Shown one piece after another: positions 1 through 10,846 of a stretch of DNA of 25,138 nucleotides (positions are counted from its first letter, which is position 1; each line of letters opens with the position of its first letter). The notes under the pieces are model-generated. The model worked only from the letters and a program-made list of their open reading frames with translations. It ran no database searches and was not told the origin of the DNA. This DNA comes from Ophiothrix spiculata (taxonomy: Eukaryota; Echinodermata; Ophiuroidea; Amphilepidida; Ophiotrichidae). Both the position numbers and the translations under genes were made by a program. The DNA lies in assembly GCA_000969725.1 (NCBI GenBank), contig JXSR01S073452.1; one strand, written 5' to 3'.

Positions 1-382
1 TATTGACTATTATTACCCGCTAGGGAGGAAAGAAAATTATCTTTAAACAAATCTACAAACGCATCTCATGTATGTTAATATGTACGTTCGGTTAAAACAT
101 AAATTGAAATAATTTGAATACACTTTTTTTTCGACCATTGTTCTTTTTGATATCGCGGAAGTTTGTGGGTATTTTCCCTCTTAAAAACCAAAGTAAACCG
201 TAAACCAGGAGAATATAATTATCTGGCGGATATTAATCAACCTATAGCTAATCACAATATAAGGCGACATACCACAAATTAGCGTGTCATTGACTTACTG
301 TACAAAATGGATTCCTAAAACACCCGAAAAAAAAAGCAACTGGTTTCTTCAACTTTGCATTTATTTAAGTAGTTATGGACTC
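1..382. repeat. Block P of copy 1, left flank of Penelope-like insertion
   Basis: There is no gene here. The first 65 bases, including a CTAGGGAG core followed by GAAAG, resemble 15725-15785, which places the window start at or just inside the first copy of the large duplicated segment. The rest is AT-rich with many stops in all frames and shows nothing further. It runs into the 14-bp target-site repeat at 369-382. Confidence 0.45.
369..382. repeat. Left target-site duplication of the Penelope-like copy
   Basis: The 14-mer gtagttatggactc is repeated exactly at 864-877. The two copies bracket the inverted-repeat element, so they are read as a target-site duplication. The last two bases overlap the first bases of the inverted arm. 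Confidence 0.7.
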
Positions 383-520
383 AAGTAAAAAAAATTGAAT
401 CTGGTCATCTGGACTTACTTTTAATTGAGTAGCGACGTTTCATGTCTCATCCGAGACACATCCTCAAGCCTACTGATCATCTGGTGGCTTCTGTGCAGTG
501 ACCTGTGACACGGTGCTGAC
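381..520 (+). repeat. Left arm of 140-bp inverted repeat
   Basis: It is the reverse complement of 686-826, with one substitution near 441 and one extra base in the A/T run. The two arms are separated by 165 bp, so a transcript could fold into a hairpin of about 140 bp. Confidence 0.9.
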
Positions 521-736
521 AGAGAACACAGGTGGTTCGAACGCGGTGTCAAGGAGGCCATTTATGTGAATTCTGAAAAACCATCACTTAATAAAGGAGG
601 AGGACTTCGCCATAATCTAGCGGGGGCCTACAATTCTATCTACGACAAGATAACAAAGAGACTTAAAAGTTCCGTTTCCTGTGACGTCAGCACCGTGTCA
701 CAGGTCACTGCACAGAAGCCACCAGATGATCAGTAG
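509..736 (+). pseudogene. C-terminal fragment of GIY-YIG-type endonuclease ORF (retroelement)
   Basis: An open frame of 75 codons ends at TAG 734-736; TGA at 506-508 closes it upstream and there is no start codon. The translation has the signature WFERGVKEAIYV (from 533) then EKPSLNKGGGLRHN (from 575), a combination I recognise from the end of GIY-YIG nuclease domains carried by animal retroelements. The metal-binding Glu (codon 554-556) and the downstream conserved Asn (codon 590-592) of the GIY-YIG fold are both present. The GIY, YIG and Arg motifs, and any reverse transcriptase, are lost by 5' truncation. In an intact element the nuclease nicks the target DNA to prime reverse transcription. 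The final 17 codons lie inside the right inverted arm. It is a dead fragment. Confidence 0.7.
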
Positions 737-826
737 GCTTGAGGATGTGTCTCGGATGAGACATAAAACGTCGCTACTCAATTAAAAGTAAGTCCAGATG
801 ACCAGATTCAATTTTTTTTTACTTGA
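686..826 (-). repeat. Right arm of 140-bp inverted repeat
   Basis: This is the reverse-complement partner of 381-520. It covers the last codons of the GIY-YIG-like fragment, its stop and most of the 3' untranslated tail. It is therefore the original 3' end, and the left arm is the derived inverted copy. Confidence 0.9.
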
Positions 827-863
827 TTTTACAATACCTGGATGAATCAAAACCTTCATAAAC

Positions 864-877
864 GTAGTTATGGACTC
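864..877. repeat. Right target-site duplication of the Penelope-like copy
   Basis: This exact copy of the 14-mer at 369-382 follows directly after the presumed 3' end of the element (…cataaac). It fixes the right boundary of the insertion. Confidence 0.7.
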
Positions 878-1989
878 GTTTAACTCAACATGATGACAAA
901 GGTACACCATGAAGGCAATTGCTTCGAGATACGGGACGTTGAAAGTATTAACGCGCAATATCAATGATAGCCTTATATGTAGTAACCGAACTGCCTACGC
1001 GTTGTAGAAAAGCCTTAACATTTTAAGGCTTTCATCGGAAAAACTTTAAATAAATCAACATTTATTATTATAACATAATATTGACCAAACGTCTAGCCCT
1101 TCCATATGTTTGAGGGTTCGACTACAGAAAGGCATTCAATTTGTCCTTTTTCAGAAAAATCAAATCGCGAACGCCAGTTTATTCAGTGTTGTGGTCCCAT
1201 AAAAGCAACTCATTTTAAAGAACAGGATATTAGAATCAAGCTAAGCTCCTCTCTTGTTAGATTCGTAAATGGATCCCTGGTTACCACCTATTCAGATTTA
1301 TATAACGTTTAATCGAATAAAAGTAAAGTGTTTAATTTCCTGTTGTGCTTCACAATGTTTTGTCGAGACGGTACTTTTTTACATAATATATCATTTAGAA
1401 AAAGGTTGAAAAAAAAATCAGTCAATCGTGATACTCATCAAATTCGGTGAGAGGTAAACAACAACAAGAAAAAAGAAAGACATCAAATTGACAAATGCAT
1501 ATAAAACATCACTGGTTAAAACAAAATCACTGACACTGTGAATCTATATGTCTTTAGTTTAGAATTTAGCATTGAACAAAAAACTAACCGTTATCAAAAC
1601 TCCCACATCCATCTCTGGTCTTCCTTCCAATTCCTTTTATGCTACTTGTTCCCAAGAGTTGACACCTTGGCTTTGATGTATTCAATGCGTGCAGCGCCTG
1701 GGAAAGCATCTTTAAAGTTGTTGCATGTCGGTTGAGTTTTGCAGTTTTGTAGTTTTCAAGGTTAAAACTTGGCCTCCAGACACCGCTAAATAGCAAGGTT
1801 TAAAATGTTGTAAAACAAAAACGTAAACGGATATTAACTGGAAACTTTTCATATGCTCATCAATTAAGTGGAAGTACATAACATATGAATAACATCTGCA
1901 TAGCTTGCAAACTTCTACCTCGGGCTACGAATTTATTGAATACCCTTCGCATATAGCATATTTGCATTTAATTCGGATATAAATGTGAA
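878..1989. other. Gene-free stretch; weak block P similarity
   Basis: I find no supported gene. A perfect 10-bp hairpin lies at 1009-1032 (aaagccttaa, 4-base loop). Around 1610-1670, the string …attcc.ctt.tgctac.tg… resembles 15915-15950, the same relative place in copy 3. A 68-codon open frame at 1106-1312 has no recognisable domain and no copy in the duplicated segments, so I do not call it a gene. Confidence 0.4.
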
Positions 1990-2150
1990 ATAAGATTGCC
2001 ATTCCAAATGCGACACACATAAATATCTTTGTAATCATATTTTCGTACGGTTTGATAGCCTAATGTCAATCTAAGTTCATAGTGGTGTTATCAGTTCAAC
2101 ATAAGTGCAGATAATATATCATATTTGAATGTAACATATCACTTTTAAAT
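1980..2150 (+). repeat. Block Q of copy 1
   Basis: It aligns by eye with 16350-16515. Shared anchors include gcgacacacataaatatctt versus gcaacacacatatatcttc, and then aagttcat..aggtgttat followed by cat(a)agtgcagat. Similarity is near 70-75% with small indels. No open frame is kept between the two copies. Confidence 0.65.
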
Positions 2151-2723
2151 GCATCACCGCTCACTTCATAGTCGTGTGAAAAAAATGATTAACTTGACAA
2201 AAATGTTGCATTTTTATTCTTTTGTTTTATATTTTAAAAATGAATTTCCATACACCCCTTTATGAATATTCAAATCAAAGACGCTAGTTGTTGAAACAAT
2301 TTTAAAATTGTCATTCGGGTGTCATTTGCACATGCAGCTCAATGCTTGTCTAACGATGTATCTATCACCTTGTTTAGGCTTTCGCCAAGGAATCTCAACT
2401 TGATACTAAAAGTATATGGTCTCACGCACACTTCGAGGCAATAGTGCTCCACATATCCGAGTTGGTTTTGCCTATTTTGCAAAAAGTTTAGAATTTCTAG
2501 AATCAAGATAATTATCGTGTGAGCCAATATAAAATTACAACAAAAATAATTAAACGGGAGTCAGTATTTTTAGATATCATGTGAAAACGGATAAATGTAC
2601 ACTGAAATCAAGTAAGATGACATTGAGTATCGCATGGCAATGGCATAAAATGCAACGTATATAATTTGTAACGTATTATTTAAGCATATGTATAAAAAAA
2701 GTCGTTTTGTAAGACATTTGCTG
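2151..2723. other. AT-rich gap between blocks Q and A, no feature seen
   Basis: Stops are dense on both strands and I recognise no repeat, hairpin or RNA. The corresponding stretch in copy 3 (16516-16719) is much shorter. Confidence 0.4.
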
Positions 2724-3755
2724 TCAATGCCTCTTCAATTGCGGGAATGAGACCAGACAGAAAAACTCTCGAAAACTCTCCGGGTATAAGTACCATTTCT
2801 AGGGAACGATTATGTCAACAATTTAAATTGGATCGTCGATTCGGCCGATTTGTAAACTCCATACAAGAATTCAGTAAGCCGGCTAGATCATTGTAGAATA
2901 TATAAAATAACAAATGTCACGCGGCCTAGTTTGGAATGTTTTGTTTGAGATAATCAAATAACAAAGATTAACATATAAGCCCAAAGCTAATAACTAAAAT
3001 ATATACAATTAACCGACTACTGTCAATATAAACATTGTTATATTTCACTGATCCACTATATTTATAAATACACGGCATTATCCTGCTGACACAAAAATAG
3101 ATTGCATTCATAGAGCTACATAAGATTTCCATGACTTGAATGTTTACTTTCTCTACAAAATGTCAAAGCTTTTTAAAAGAAGACGTATTCAGTCCAGCGT
3201 TCATGAGGATGCTGTAATGTTCATGCTGAATACTAATAAGCTTTAATAGAACATTAGATAGTCAGAGTCACGTCTCGTGAAGAGTAATTTTCATTATTTC
3301 AGTATCAGGTGATGTATTGTCGATGTGGAAAGAGATAATATCGAAGTTCATTTTGCATTTTCTTTATTTGTATCATATCGTACCTTGTAATGTAAAAAGA
3401 CAAAGATTAATCAGGATGGAAAAATAAATAGAAATATGCTATAGCAGCATATAAATGGATACTATGTACCCAATTGTTTAGGTCGTATTTTCAGCAACAC
3501 AAAAATTATGTTAGTATTTATATTATGGTATATCATGATGCACATTGTTCAATCAGTGCGACATATTTATACAAACACTTGATTTTTGAATGAGTTAAAG
3601 TTCCTTTCAGTATATAACAAAACTTTACATTTGTAAAGAGTAGCGTATGCATAAAAGATGGACTCTTTTTACCTCAGGGTTAATAGCGGTAGTAGTTTTA
3701 TGATAAGTCGAGTAGAGAAAATGGACGACCTTGTACCAAATATTGATCGAATTTG
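2724..3755 (+). repeat. Block A, copy 1
   Basis: This is the longest block shared by all three segments. It begins with tcaatgcc, also at 9541 and 16720, runs through a conserved string around …agtaccRtttcYaggga… and ends with tattgatcgaattt (3741-3754, repeated exactly at 10291-10304). The stretch 3076-3282 is about 90% identical to 17061-17264, clearly above the flanking parts. No reading frame is open across all copies: a minus-strand frame open in copy 2 has stops in copies 1 and 3. It looks non-coding. Confidence 0.78.
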
Positions 3756-4500
3756 TATCTAAAGGGCTAAATACACTTCGTCATTTTTGTAGTCTTTTTT
3801 ATTCCGAATTTTATAATTGGTGTAAATTGTTCATTCTGAATTTATCAGAATGCAACGGTGACCCAAGTCCACTGGAATAGTTTTTAAGAAAAACAAAAAA
3901 GTCTACAGTAAGTCTGATGTTTAAGTAATGCAAATTTGGATCGCAGGATAGGTTAATGAATCCAATTATCATATGCATATGAAACATGATTTTTGCTATA
4001 GTATTTGTGCTAGCAATACTTTGCAGGCAGTCATTTTAGACAGTGGACCTGGTCAGTATTGCATTCAAAAACAGTACTTTCACATATATGCTGCGGAACT
4101 GTTCCTCAAATAGGTTTTTCGACAGCCATTTTGAAATGAGACTACCGATTTTCAATCTGTGCATGTTTCTAAAGTAATATAAACAGAACCTACACCTAAC
4201 ACAAATTATCTTCTAATTTCAAGAGGAAATTAGGCCGAGAATATGGTTTTGACTACTTCTGATACATTAAATAAAACAACATATGTATGCAACAATGACC
4301 CAAGATCATGGATTTAAACAATTTTTGAATACATAAAGGACTTTTTGGGGGCACTTGCGGTGCGGATTCATTTTAGTCCTTCGCGCAAAAGGTAGCCCTA
4401 GCTGAAAGAAAATCTCTCCTGTCTATAACTCATTTTTGAACAAAGAGTGGACTTCGGTCAGTCTTGCATTCTGTTTTTCAATTTCCGAGTGCTTAGAGGT
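3756..4500 (+). repeat. Local tandem duplication of about 430 bp, diverged
   Basis: Two anchors recur in the same order. The first is gcaacggtgacccaagtcca (3851) against gcaacaatgacccaagatca (4289). The second is agtggacctggtcagtattg (4044) against agtggacttcggtcagtctt (4447). Spacing between anchors differs (about 190 and 155 bp), so the copies have gained or lost sequence. No gene is seen. Confidence 0.5.
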
Positions 4501-5050
4501 TGGTAGTAAAATGTTTGATATTGATTTCAACGAGCTACGTAGATCTTTTCAATGGTAAGCTAATCTCGTTTTGAAATTGTACATGGAAAATGTTTATTCA
4601 GCATGACAATTTTCACTATTCTTCAAAGTTTATCGTCTAGCCTGGTCTTAGAGGTAAAGTTAAAGTTTAACAAAAGACCATCGGATTACACTGGTAATAA
4701 ATAAATATTAACAAATATCAAGAAACAATAGTAAATTTAAAGGCAACTCTCAAAAAACAATTTTTTTACATGAGATACTCGCCTAGTAATGCTTACTTTC
4801 TTATATTTATCATTAAGAAAGAATTAACGAAATTCTAGAGTTTCTGTAAAAGAGCAATAAACATGTTCTTCTTCTTCTTCTTTTAATTAAACATATTAAA
4901 AGTAACAATAAAAGATGGCTAATCAAATTTTCTTCAAATTCCTCTTAGCAAATTTCGGGGATTGGAACATAGAACGGCACATTAATTCATTTGATTAATG
5001 GTGTATATACTCCACATGAGGTATATATTGACATGCAGATCATTTTTTGC
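4501..5050. other. Gene-free AT-rich stretch with short TTC microsatellite
   Basis: Only a (TTC)n tract at about 4864-4881 stands out. There are no open frames of note. It leads into block B. Confidence 0.5.
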
Positions 5051-6394
5051 TTTTTCAAATCATTTTATCGAAACATAATTATTGCATATTTGATAAAGAT
5101 ACAATATGTAAATGTACATTTTAATTATTAAAAATTGAAATAAGCTACAAGATTCCACAATTTAATGATTACAAAACTCTAGGAATCAAGAATTACTCTA
5201 ACATTCTACACGTCATTAAGGCACAATGGTGGAATCTATCACCCACTTTAAACGTTTTGAACTACTTGTTTTACGAACAAGCACCTTGTTTTTCAAAATC
5301 TACAAAGAAATGCCATTCCAGCACTTGGAAGTTCAATGTATCGTAGCCAGATCATTTTACCCAGGCAAGCTTCTTGCTTTAGTCAATTCTTCTACATTGA
5401 AGGAATCCAGCATCGTTATTAAATTTTCTCTTTAAACGTACTTTACTCTCCTCTTCTATTTTGTGAAGGCTTTAAGTATATAAGGTCTGCTGAATGGACA
5501 AGTGTTGCATTTTAAAGCAATGCATTAATACTATTCTTGATTTATTACCGTGGCATGTGATATTAAGGAGGCTCTCTTTCGATCCGTATATTTACCGTTT
5601 AAAAAATCACGTTAAGCTTCAGTGTAGCACACTCGATGATGTACTCTGAATGCAATCCTCTTTATGATAAATTCCAAGTACGCGACCTCATAGGTTGACC
5701 AATGTTGTATATTATTTTTGTGTACTTTTAGATCGCATGTCATCTTGCAATGAGTTATAGTAGCTCAAGACCTTTTACCATCATGACCATAGGTACTATA
5801 AATGAAGGTCTTTTCCATTTTTTGTAAGAAATTAGATAAAAAATGTATGTGTTAAAAGTTCATAATATTCAAATCCACGAATTGAATTATTATGCAATGC
5901 ATGATAATCTCCCTTTAAATGATCAAACAAGAGTGAATTAAACAAGCCACTATGTTACAGATCACAGATATAATAATGGATCATAATGGTCAATATGCAT
6001 AATCCTTGTTTAAATTTTATGAAATATCTATTAATCATATGTAGTCATTTGCACAGATAAAGAAAGTTACGTAATGTTTTGTGTATACGTTTTTAGATTA
6101 CACGCATTATTCCGCACTGATGATATTTTCTCCTCTAAAACAGTTAACGTGATTTTTTTTTACAATAACTTATTTGATTTGAAGGTCAGAATAAAGAAAA
6201 TTGTTTGTAATAAAACACATTCCTGAGAAAGTTGAAGTTACTTAATGATTGCATATGATACGATTTCAGTAAGTACTGTTTCAAAAAACAATAAAAAATA
6301 TTTCCAATACACATGCTATAGTTGATGAAAAGTATAACCTAACATAAAACAAGAAAATGAAAAAAAAAAACAAGGTAACAAACTGAACATGACA

Positions 6395-6690
6395 TAGTGA
6401 TGCCACATAGCTGTTTGTGTTCAACGTTGCTTCCATCAAGGCTTTACATGTTGAAAGCAGCATCCCAAACACATGACGCTAATGCTCGTCAATCGTCAAA
6501 TTTATACAAAGTCAGACATTCTCCCATCTCGGTTAATCTTCGTTTATTTGGAAGGCAGACCTTGCTGTTTTTAGTCAGACTACTTGCGCTTAGTGTGATG
6601 ATAAATTGTCACATTTTTATTCTCGTTTTGAATGAGTGTCTTATCACAAAAGTCATACATGCCACTGTTTTCAACTTGTTTTTGTTGTTT
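6395..6690 (+). repeat. R core repeat, copy R1
   Basis: This is the first of five related stretches of about 300 bp. It is closest to R4 (22146-22440); the part gcagcatcccaaacacatga and the next 24 bases differ at one position. It shares the string gctcRtcaatcgYcRaattt with the three C-type copies. A 114-codon frame spans it, but comparison with R4 shows 9, 9 and 7 differences at codon positions 1, 2 and 3, which does not look like selection on a protein. Confidence 0.75.
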
Positions 6691-7359
6691 ATACTTGTGT
6701 GCTTTTTTTTAAAGAAAATAAATTTTGACCTTGAAAAATAATATTATGTACAAGGTTATCATCGAAGTAAAATAAACACTTTGCTTTTATTTGTAGGGAG
6801 CAAGTGTCATATAATAGTTACTTTGACGATTTTACGTTGTTATCTTATCGAAGCTCAACGATCATTTGTTACGAACACGAATTCATTATTTATTGTTAAT
6901 TACTTCGTTCACGAAATTAGTTTTAGTCTTTAAATATCGGAACATTATTTCAAGTATAGTGGCGCAATATGTACATCTAGTAATCTTCCCGTAGTAAACA
7001 AAGCATTCTATTTTTTAACTTTTTTATTTCTAAACTAATTAGGGTTTCTTAATATAATATATTTCAATGCAATAGAAAAAATGTTAACCCAGTGCATCTT
7101 TGAATATATCTTAACATTATAAATCATCTGACAAAGGCCTTGTAGCTCCTAGCGTAAGACAAATTTATCAACACTGAATTTATATAGAGCAAACTCATTA
7201 CGACAATAATCTTTGTGTATTTTGATAACGATACTATGTATTTCTGTTCCTTCAAACTTATCTCATTATCTAAAGACTAGCAATTTTGAACTAGTCTTCG
7301 TACAGCAGTGTGTACCCTATTTACAAAACTATAATAATGTTCTTGATCTTACGTGCACA

Positions 7360-7384
7360 TTTTTATATATAAAATATATAAAAA
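7360..7384. repeat. AT-only perfect hairpin
   Basis: Tttttatatat and its reverse complement flank a 3-base loop. In AT-rich DNA this may be chance, and no function is assigned. Confidence 0.5.
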
Positions 7385-7801
7385 TTGATAGCCTTACTGT
7401 ACAAAGAGATCAGTATTTAATTTTTAAACATCTAATACAACTGTTTCCGTAGCACACACTCCTATCAGCCATTTAGACACATGCACCATTTTGACAGAAG
7501 AGTTGCATCTGGTCTCTTGATGGTAATAATGTACATCGATTATGAAATGTAATTTCAGTCATGTAATGATTAATGCCTCGATGGAGAATGTTGTAAGATT
7601 CATGTTAGCTTTATTTGAAGACGCCGTGATGTGTTAAACATTGATGAATGTGCCTTCAACTTTACATGTATTTTGAAATATTGCCACAAGCATGACAAGT
7701 CTGTCTGATAGGCGCTTGAACAAAAAATTAAATCGGTTTCAGTTAACAGTTTCCATTGAAACACTGTTGACCAGTTTTTAGGTATCATACCAGCTATCAA
7801 T

Positions 7802-7877
7802 AAATCTTTAATTTTAATCCAATTAAGTTAATGATGAAAATCATTATAGTTTTGTCTTTAATTTGGATTAAAGATTT
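7802..7877. repeat. Imperfect 76-bp cruciform hairpin at the B/C junction
   Basis: The outer arms aaatctttaattttaatcc (from 7802) and ggattaaagattt (ending 7877) pair with a small bulge. The centre is a perfect aatgat-gaaa-atcatt stem-loop at 7830-7845. Only the right arm has a counterpart in copy 2 (about 12008-12035), so the left arm or the whole hairpin was added in copy 1 or lost elsewhere. It could be a tiny foldback element. Confidence 0.5.
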
Positions 7878-9090
7878 TGCAAATAGAATAGAGAGGGGTG
7901 CAGTAAAACAATGTAAAGTGAAACTCTGGTTGGTAAGCGTATGTCATATGTTTTTGTCATTAAACTCAAACATATAGCTAATATCACCGGATAACACGTG
8001 AGCTTTGCTCATCAATCGCCGAATTTAAACAAGCAAGACGATTTCCCGTTGAATCTAATCTCTATGTGTTTAGAAGGCGGAATCTGCTGTTTTAAGTCAG
8101 ACTCCGTGTGCTAGTGTAACATCAAAATGTCACCTTTATTTACACTGAGTGTAAAGTAATCTTTTGCCGAGTTATACACGCTTTTCTGCTCTTTACACAT
8201 GCAGGTTTCATTACATTTCCAGCTTGCCTATGTAACCACAAAAAATTAAGTAGTAACGCTTTCAGTCTTGCGGAATCAAGATATATAAAATCCATCTCGA
8301 TTCATTATAATTATTAGTTTTAAGGAATTATGATGAATACTTTATAAACATCCGCGGTATAGCTTAAATATGTATAGTTTGTTTAAATAATAAAACATGT
8401 TTTGTCTCTGTATGTACGGTACGTATAAGCTCCTTTGTGCCATAGCAATCTGAAACAAAATAATACTTCCAATGATATGTGTTACGCACAATGGTAATTC
8501 ATAGGATAGGACGACTATGAAATCGTTTTTGAAGGACTTTGACATAATTTTTAATGTGTCTACTGTAAAATTTCTGTATTCATACATCTTTAAATCATCT
8601 AAAGTAACAATGCAAAATAAATAGGGGAAAATTCTGATTAACCTGTACTAAGATATTTACTATGCAGGCTATTGTTAGAAATCAATTCTAATTAGCCTTT
8701 ATTAAAACATTAAGCTTAAAGAATAGAGCTCCTTTACTTATAGTGCAATCAATCAACCGGTTGATCCATCACTAATTGCAACAGAATGTTTCTCACCGGA
8801 ATTCATTTTAGAAGTATCATTTAAACACCAATATATGGTCAATATGAATAAAATATGTGTTAGTATTTCTTAATTAATCCTTTTACATCTGAAAAATGAT
8901 TTTTGTATATAAGTTTTTATCAATCAATTAGGGTATAGAATCTTGTGTTTCATTTACATTGATATGTAAATGTTCAATCAAATGAAGGGATTGTTTATAT
9001 AAATGTTGCAAGAAAATCTCTACCTTGTCATTGAAGTTATAATTTGACAAAAATCATTCATTGATGTCACTAACAGACAGAAACTATTTT
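7878..9090 (+). repeat. Block C, copy 1 (contains R2 at about 7920-8240)
   Basis: It is collinear with 11990-13440 and, in its first 500 bp, with 24095-24490. Shared strings: cacgtg followed by ctcatcaatcgccgaattt (8012, 12152, 24184 anchors), a gtgtaaagtaatct string near 8150, 12288 and 24323, and ggattgtt…atgttgcaag near 8990-9012 and 13346-13370. The E-box-like CACGTG is kept in all three C copies. No frame is conserved. Confidence 0.75.
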
Positions 9091-9540
9091 GATATTTTAT
9101 TTCATTTATTTCAAGTTAATCAAAGAAACGATTAAACACGTTAATCAAATAAAGTGACACTCTTATCAAGAGCATCATGATTCACAAGACCAAAGTTGCC
9201 AGTGATTACAGATGTACCTTAACACCATTTTACATAATAGATAATAGAAAAACATTAGATTTCAAAATCAAATTATTGAAGTTTTTAACGGAAACAGTTT
9301 CAAACTCAGCGCGCGGTGTCAACGTTTTAAATAAGTAAAAGAGAGAAGAAGTGGAAAACATTATGATAACAAGCTACTGATTAAATGTCCACAACCTTAA
9401 ATGTTTCAGGTTGCCTTATTCAACAGACTATTTTAGTTAACATACAATCCTTTTAAGAGAATACCAAAGAATTTACAACATTATCCAAAATTGATGTCAT
9501 GTATCTTCAAATCTAGATTTGAACTATATGTTAGAATCGA
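9091..9540. other. Junction between copy 1 and copy 2, no gene
   Basis: Nothing codes here. A short string gtaccttaacaccatt (9214) resembles gtacacgtaacaccatt (16635) just ahead of block A in copy 3, suggesting that copy 2 keeps a little sequence upstream of block A. The exact duplication breakpoint cannot be placed. Confidence 0.35.
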
Positions 9541-10305
9541 TCAATGCCTTTCCAACAGCATGAATGAGAGCAGGCGGGAAAACTCTCCAGGTCCAAGTAC
9601 CGTTTCTAGGGAACGACTGTGTCAACAACTGAAACGGGAACGTCGATTTGAATGATTTGCAAATACCAGACAAGTATGGAGTAAACCTGTTATATCCATA
9701 AAGAATGAAAAAAAAAAACATACCACGCGACCTAGTTTTTATTTGATTCAAAGTGTTTATCTCAGATAATCCAAAACCAAAGATTAGGACATGAACATAA
9801 ATATATAAATAACTAAAACAATTAACACACCACTGTCAAAATGATAATATAAATATAAACTTCACCGTTTCTCTCGATACATTATGCTTATAATTGCACG
9901 ATATCCTACCCACTCAAAATTGTAGCCATAGACTCACCAGGTTAACACTATTTGCAGTGTTCCAAGAAGGAGTATTCGCACAGGGGGCCAACAGCTTAAC
10001 GTGACATTCGAACCACAAAGCAACTATAGTAGAGTTTCTGGCCCATTCGTAAACTATATGAGCTTGAACAAGCCAATTGTAGTATATAGTAATGCATATT
10101 ATGCAATCTGGGTGTCATCTTTATACAAACACTTGATTTTGAATGAAGTGAAGATTTTTTAGTATGTTTTCAAAATGGAGTTTGTAAAGAGCACTGTATG
10201 TACATACAAAAGACAGACCTTTATGCGTTTGCCTTAGAGTATTTTAAGTTAGCAGTTCACGTAGAATAAAATGCACCTCCATGTTTGGAATATTGATCGA
10301 ATTTC
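9541..10305 (+). repeat. Block A, copy 2
   Basis: It aligns with 2724-3755 and, for its first 400 bp, with 16720-17100. The strings ctctccRggt.YaagtaccR and tttctagggaacga match copy 1 closely. The part equivalent to 3101-3480 is strongly diverged or replaced (about 9930-10090), then alignment resumes at tttatacaaacacttgattt (10121; copy 1 at 3568, one extra T later) and ends at tattgatcgaattt. Confidence 0.72.
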
Positions 10306-10846
10306 TATTGGGCCCCACTAACGACCACGGGAATTAACGAGGGTACTTGTAAAAGAAAGCCAAATATAACCTGATATTTTTCGAACCGTCTGTTAACACA
10401 TGAACCATGTTTGATACAGAAACAAAATTTGAGTTGGCTATTTTAAATTAAAGTTTGTGTCCATGAGGACCACTCTTGACCAGTTAAGTGTTGGCCAACA
10501 AGTCTTTTGAATTCATACAGAGCGGTATTTGGTAAGAGCCTATTTTTCATTCACGTGGTGCAACTTTTGTGGATATCTAGTCTTTTCTTTCCATCAGTAT
10601 CAATAGACTTGAAAATGCCTGCTGATTATGTAACCGACCGACCGGTTTCACGACTTGCCTTTACCAGTCAGTGAACATGGTAAGAGGCCACGTTTCTGAG
10701 ATATTTGCTGACCTTGTCTATGGAAGAAATCTTAAACTTATACAAAAATAACCAAGTTGCCAACTTGTCAATGCCTTACTTTTATTTCTGTGTCGTATGG
10801 TTATATAAAGAAGTCTTATTTTGTTTTATAATAAGCTATATAATAG
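10306..10846. other. Non-coding stretch with D-type repeat ahead of the LINE fragment
   Basis: No gene is seen. At about 10629-10735 the sequence …tatgtaac.…gcc…tgctgaccttg..tatggaRgaaat resembles 19850-19955 and, more weakly, 20456-20570. This is listed as repeat D. The boundary with the LINE is not sharp; the frame is closed by TAG at 10844-10846. Confidence 0.4.

Larger units (their letters stand above)
383..863 (+). mobile_element. 5'-truncated Penelope-like retroelement copy with inverted 3' end
   Basis: The insertion is bounded by identical 14-bp direct repeats (gtagttatggactc) at 369-382 and 864-877, read as the target-site duplication. The interior carries the last 75 codons of a GIY-YIG-like ORF (509-736) followed by an untranslated tail ending near 863. 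Its left side is a reverse-complement copy of its own 3' part: 381-520 pairs with 686-826 with about one mismatch and one indel over 140 bp. The outermost 37 bp of the 3' end (827-863) is missing from the inverted arm. Severe 5' truncation, an inverted partial copy upstream and a target duplication of 10-15 bp are typical of Penelope-like elements. The upstream reverse transcriptase and the GIY and YIG motifs are absent, so it cannot be autonomous. Confidence 0.72.
5051..7801 (+). repeat. Block B, copy 1
   Basis: It is collinear with 21060-24000. Anchors include cattctRcacgtcattaa (5202 and 21187), a 14-base caaaatctacaaag (5294 and 21286), an agatcattttacc string (about 5349 and 21340), the R core (6395 and 22146), and cataagac/cgtaagac then taatctttgtgta near 7150-7220 and 23240-23310. 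Similarity is patchy, from about 65% to 86% by eye. Open frames such as 5226-5435 are broken in the other copy. Confidence 0.72.

Noticed and set aside
530..545. Ggttcgaa string resembling the T-loop of a tRNA
   Set aside because: It lies inside the GIY-YIG-like reading frame, and no acceptor, D or anticodon stems can be formed around it.
1106..1312. 68-codon + frame after the Penelope-like insertion
   Set aside because: No family is recognised, there is no copy elsewhere in the window, and the length is within chance for this many frames.
5226..5435. 69-codon + strand frame in block B, and a short minus-strand frame (about 18 codons) kept in both B copies
   Set aside because: The + frame is broken in copy 3. 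The minus-strand piece has some third-position differences but is too short and has no recognisable domain or splice context.
6397..6741. 114-codon frame in R1 with a matching 95-codon frame in R4 (22146-22433), sharing about 72% of 58 residues
   Set aside because: Counting the differences codon by codon gives 9, 9 and 7 at positions 1, 2 and 3. A selected protein would show an excess at position 3. The frames separate completely after about 60 codons. The first codon used is not in a clear gene context.
9524..9751. 75-codon minus-strand frame in block A copy 2
   Set aside because: Equivalent positions in copies 1 and 3 contain stops and indels, and there is no domain.
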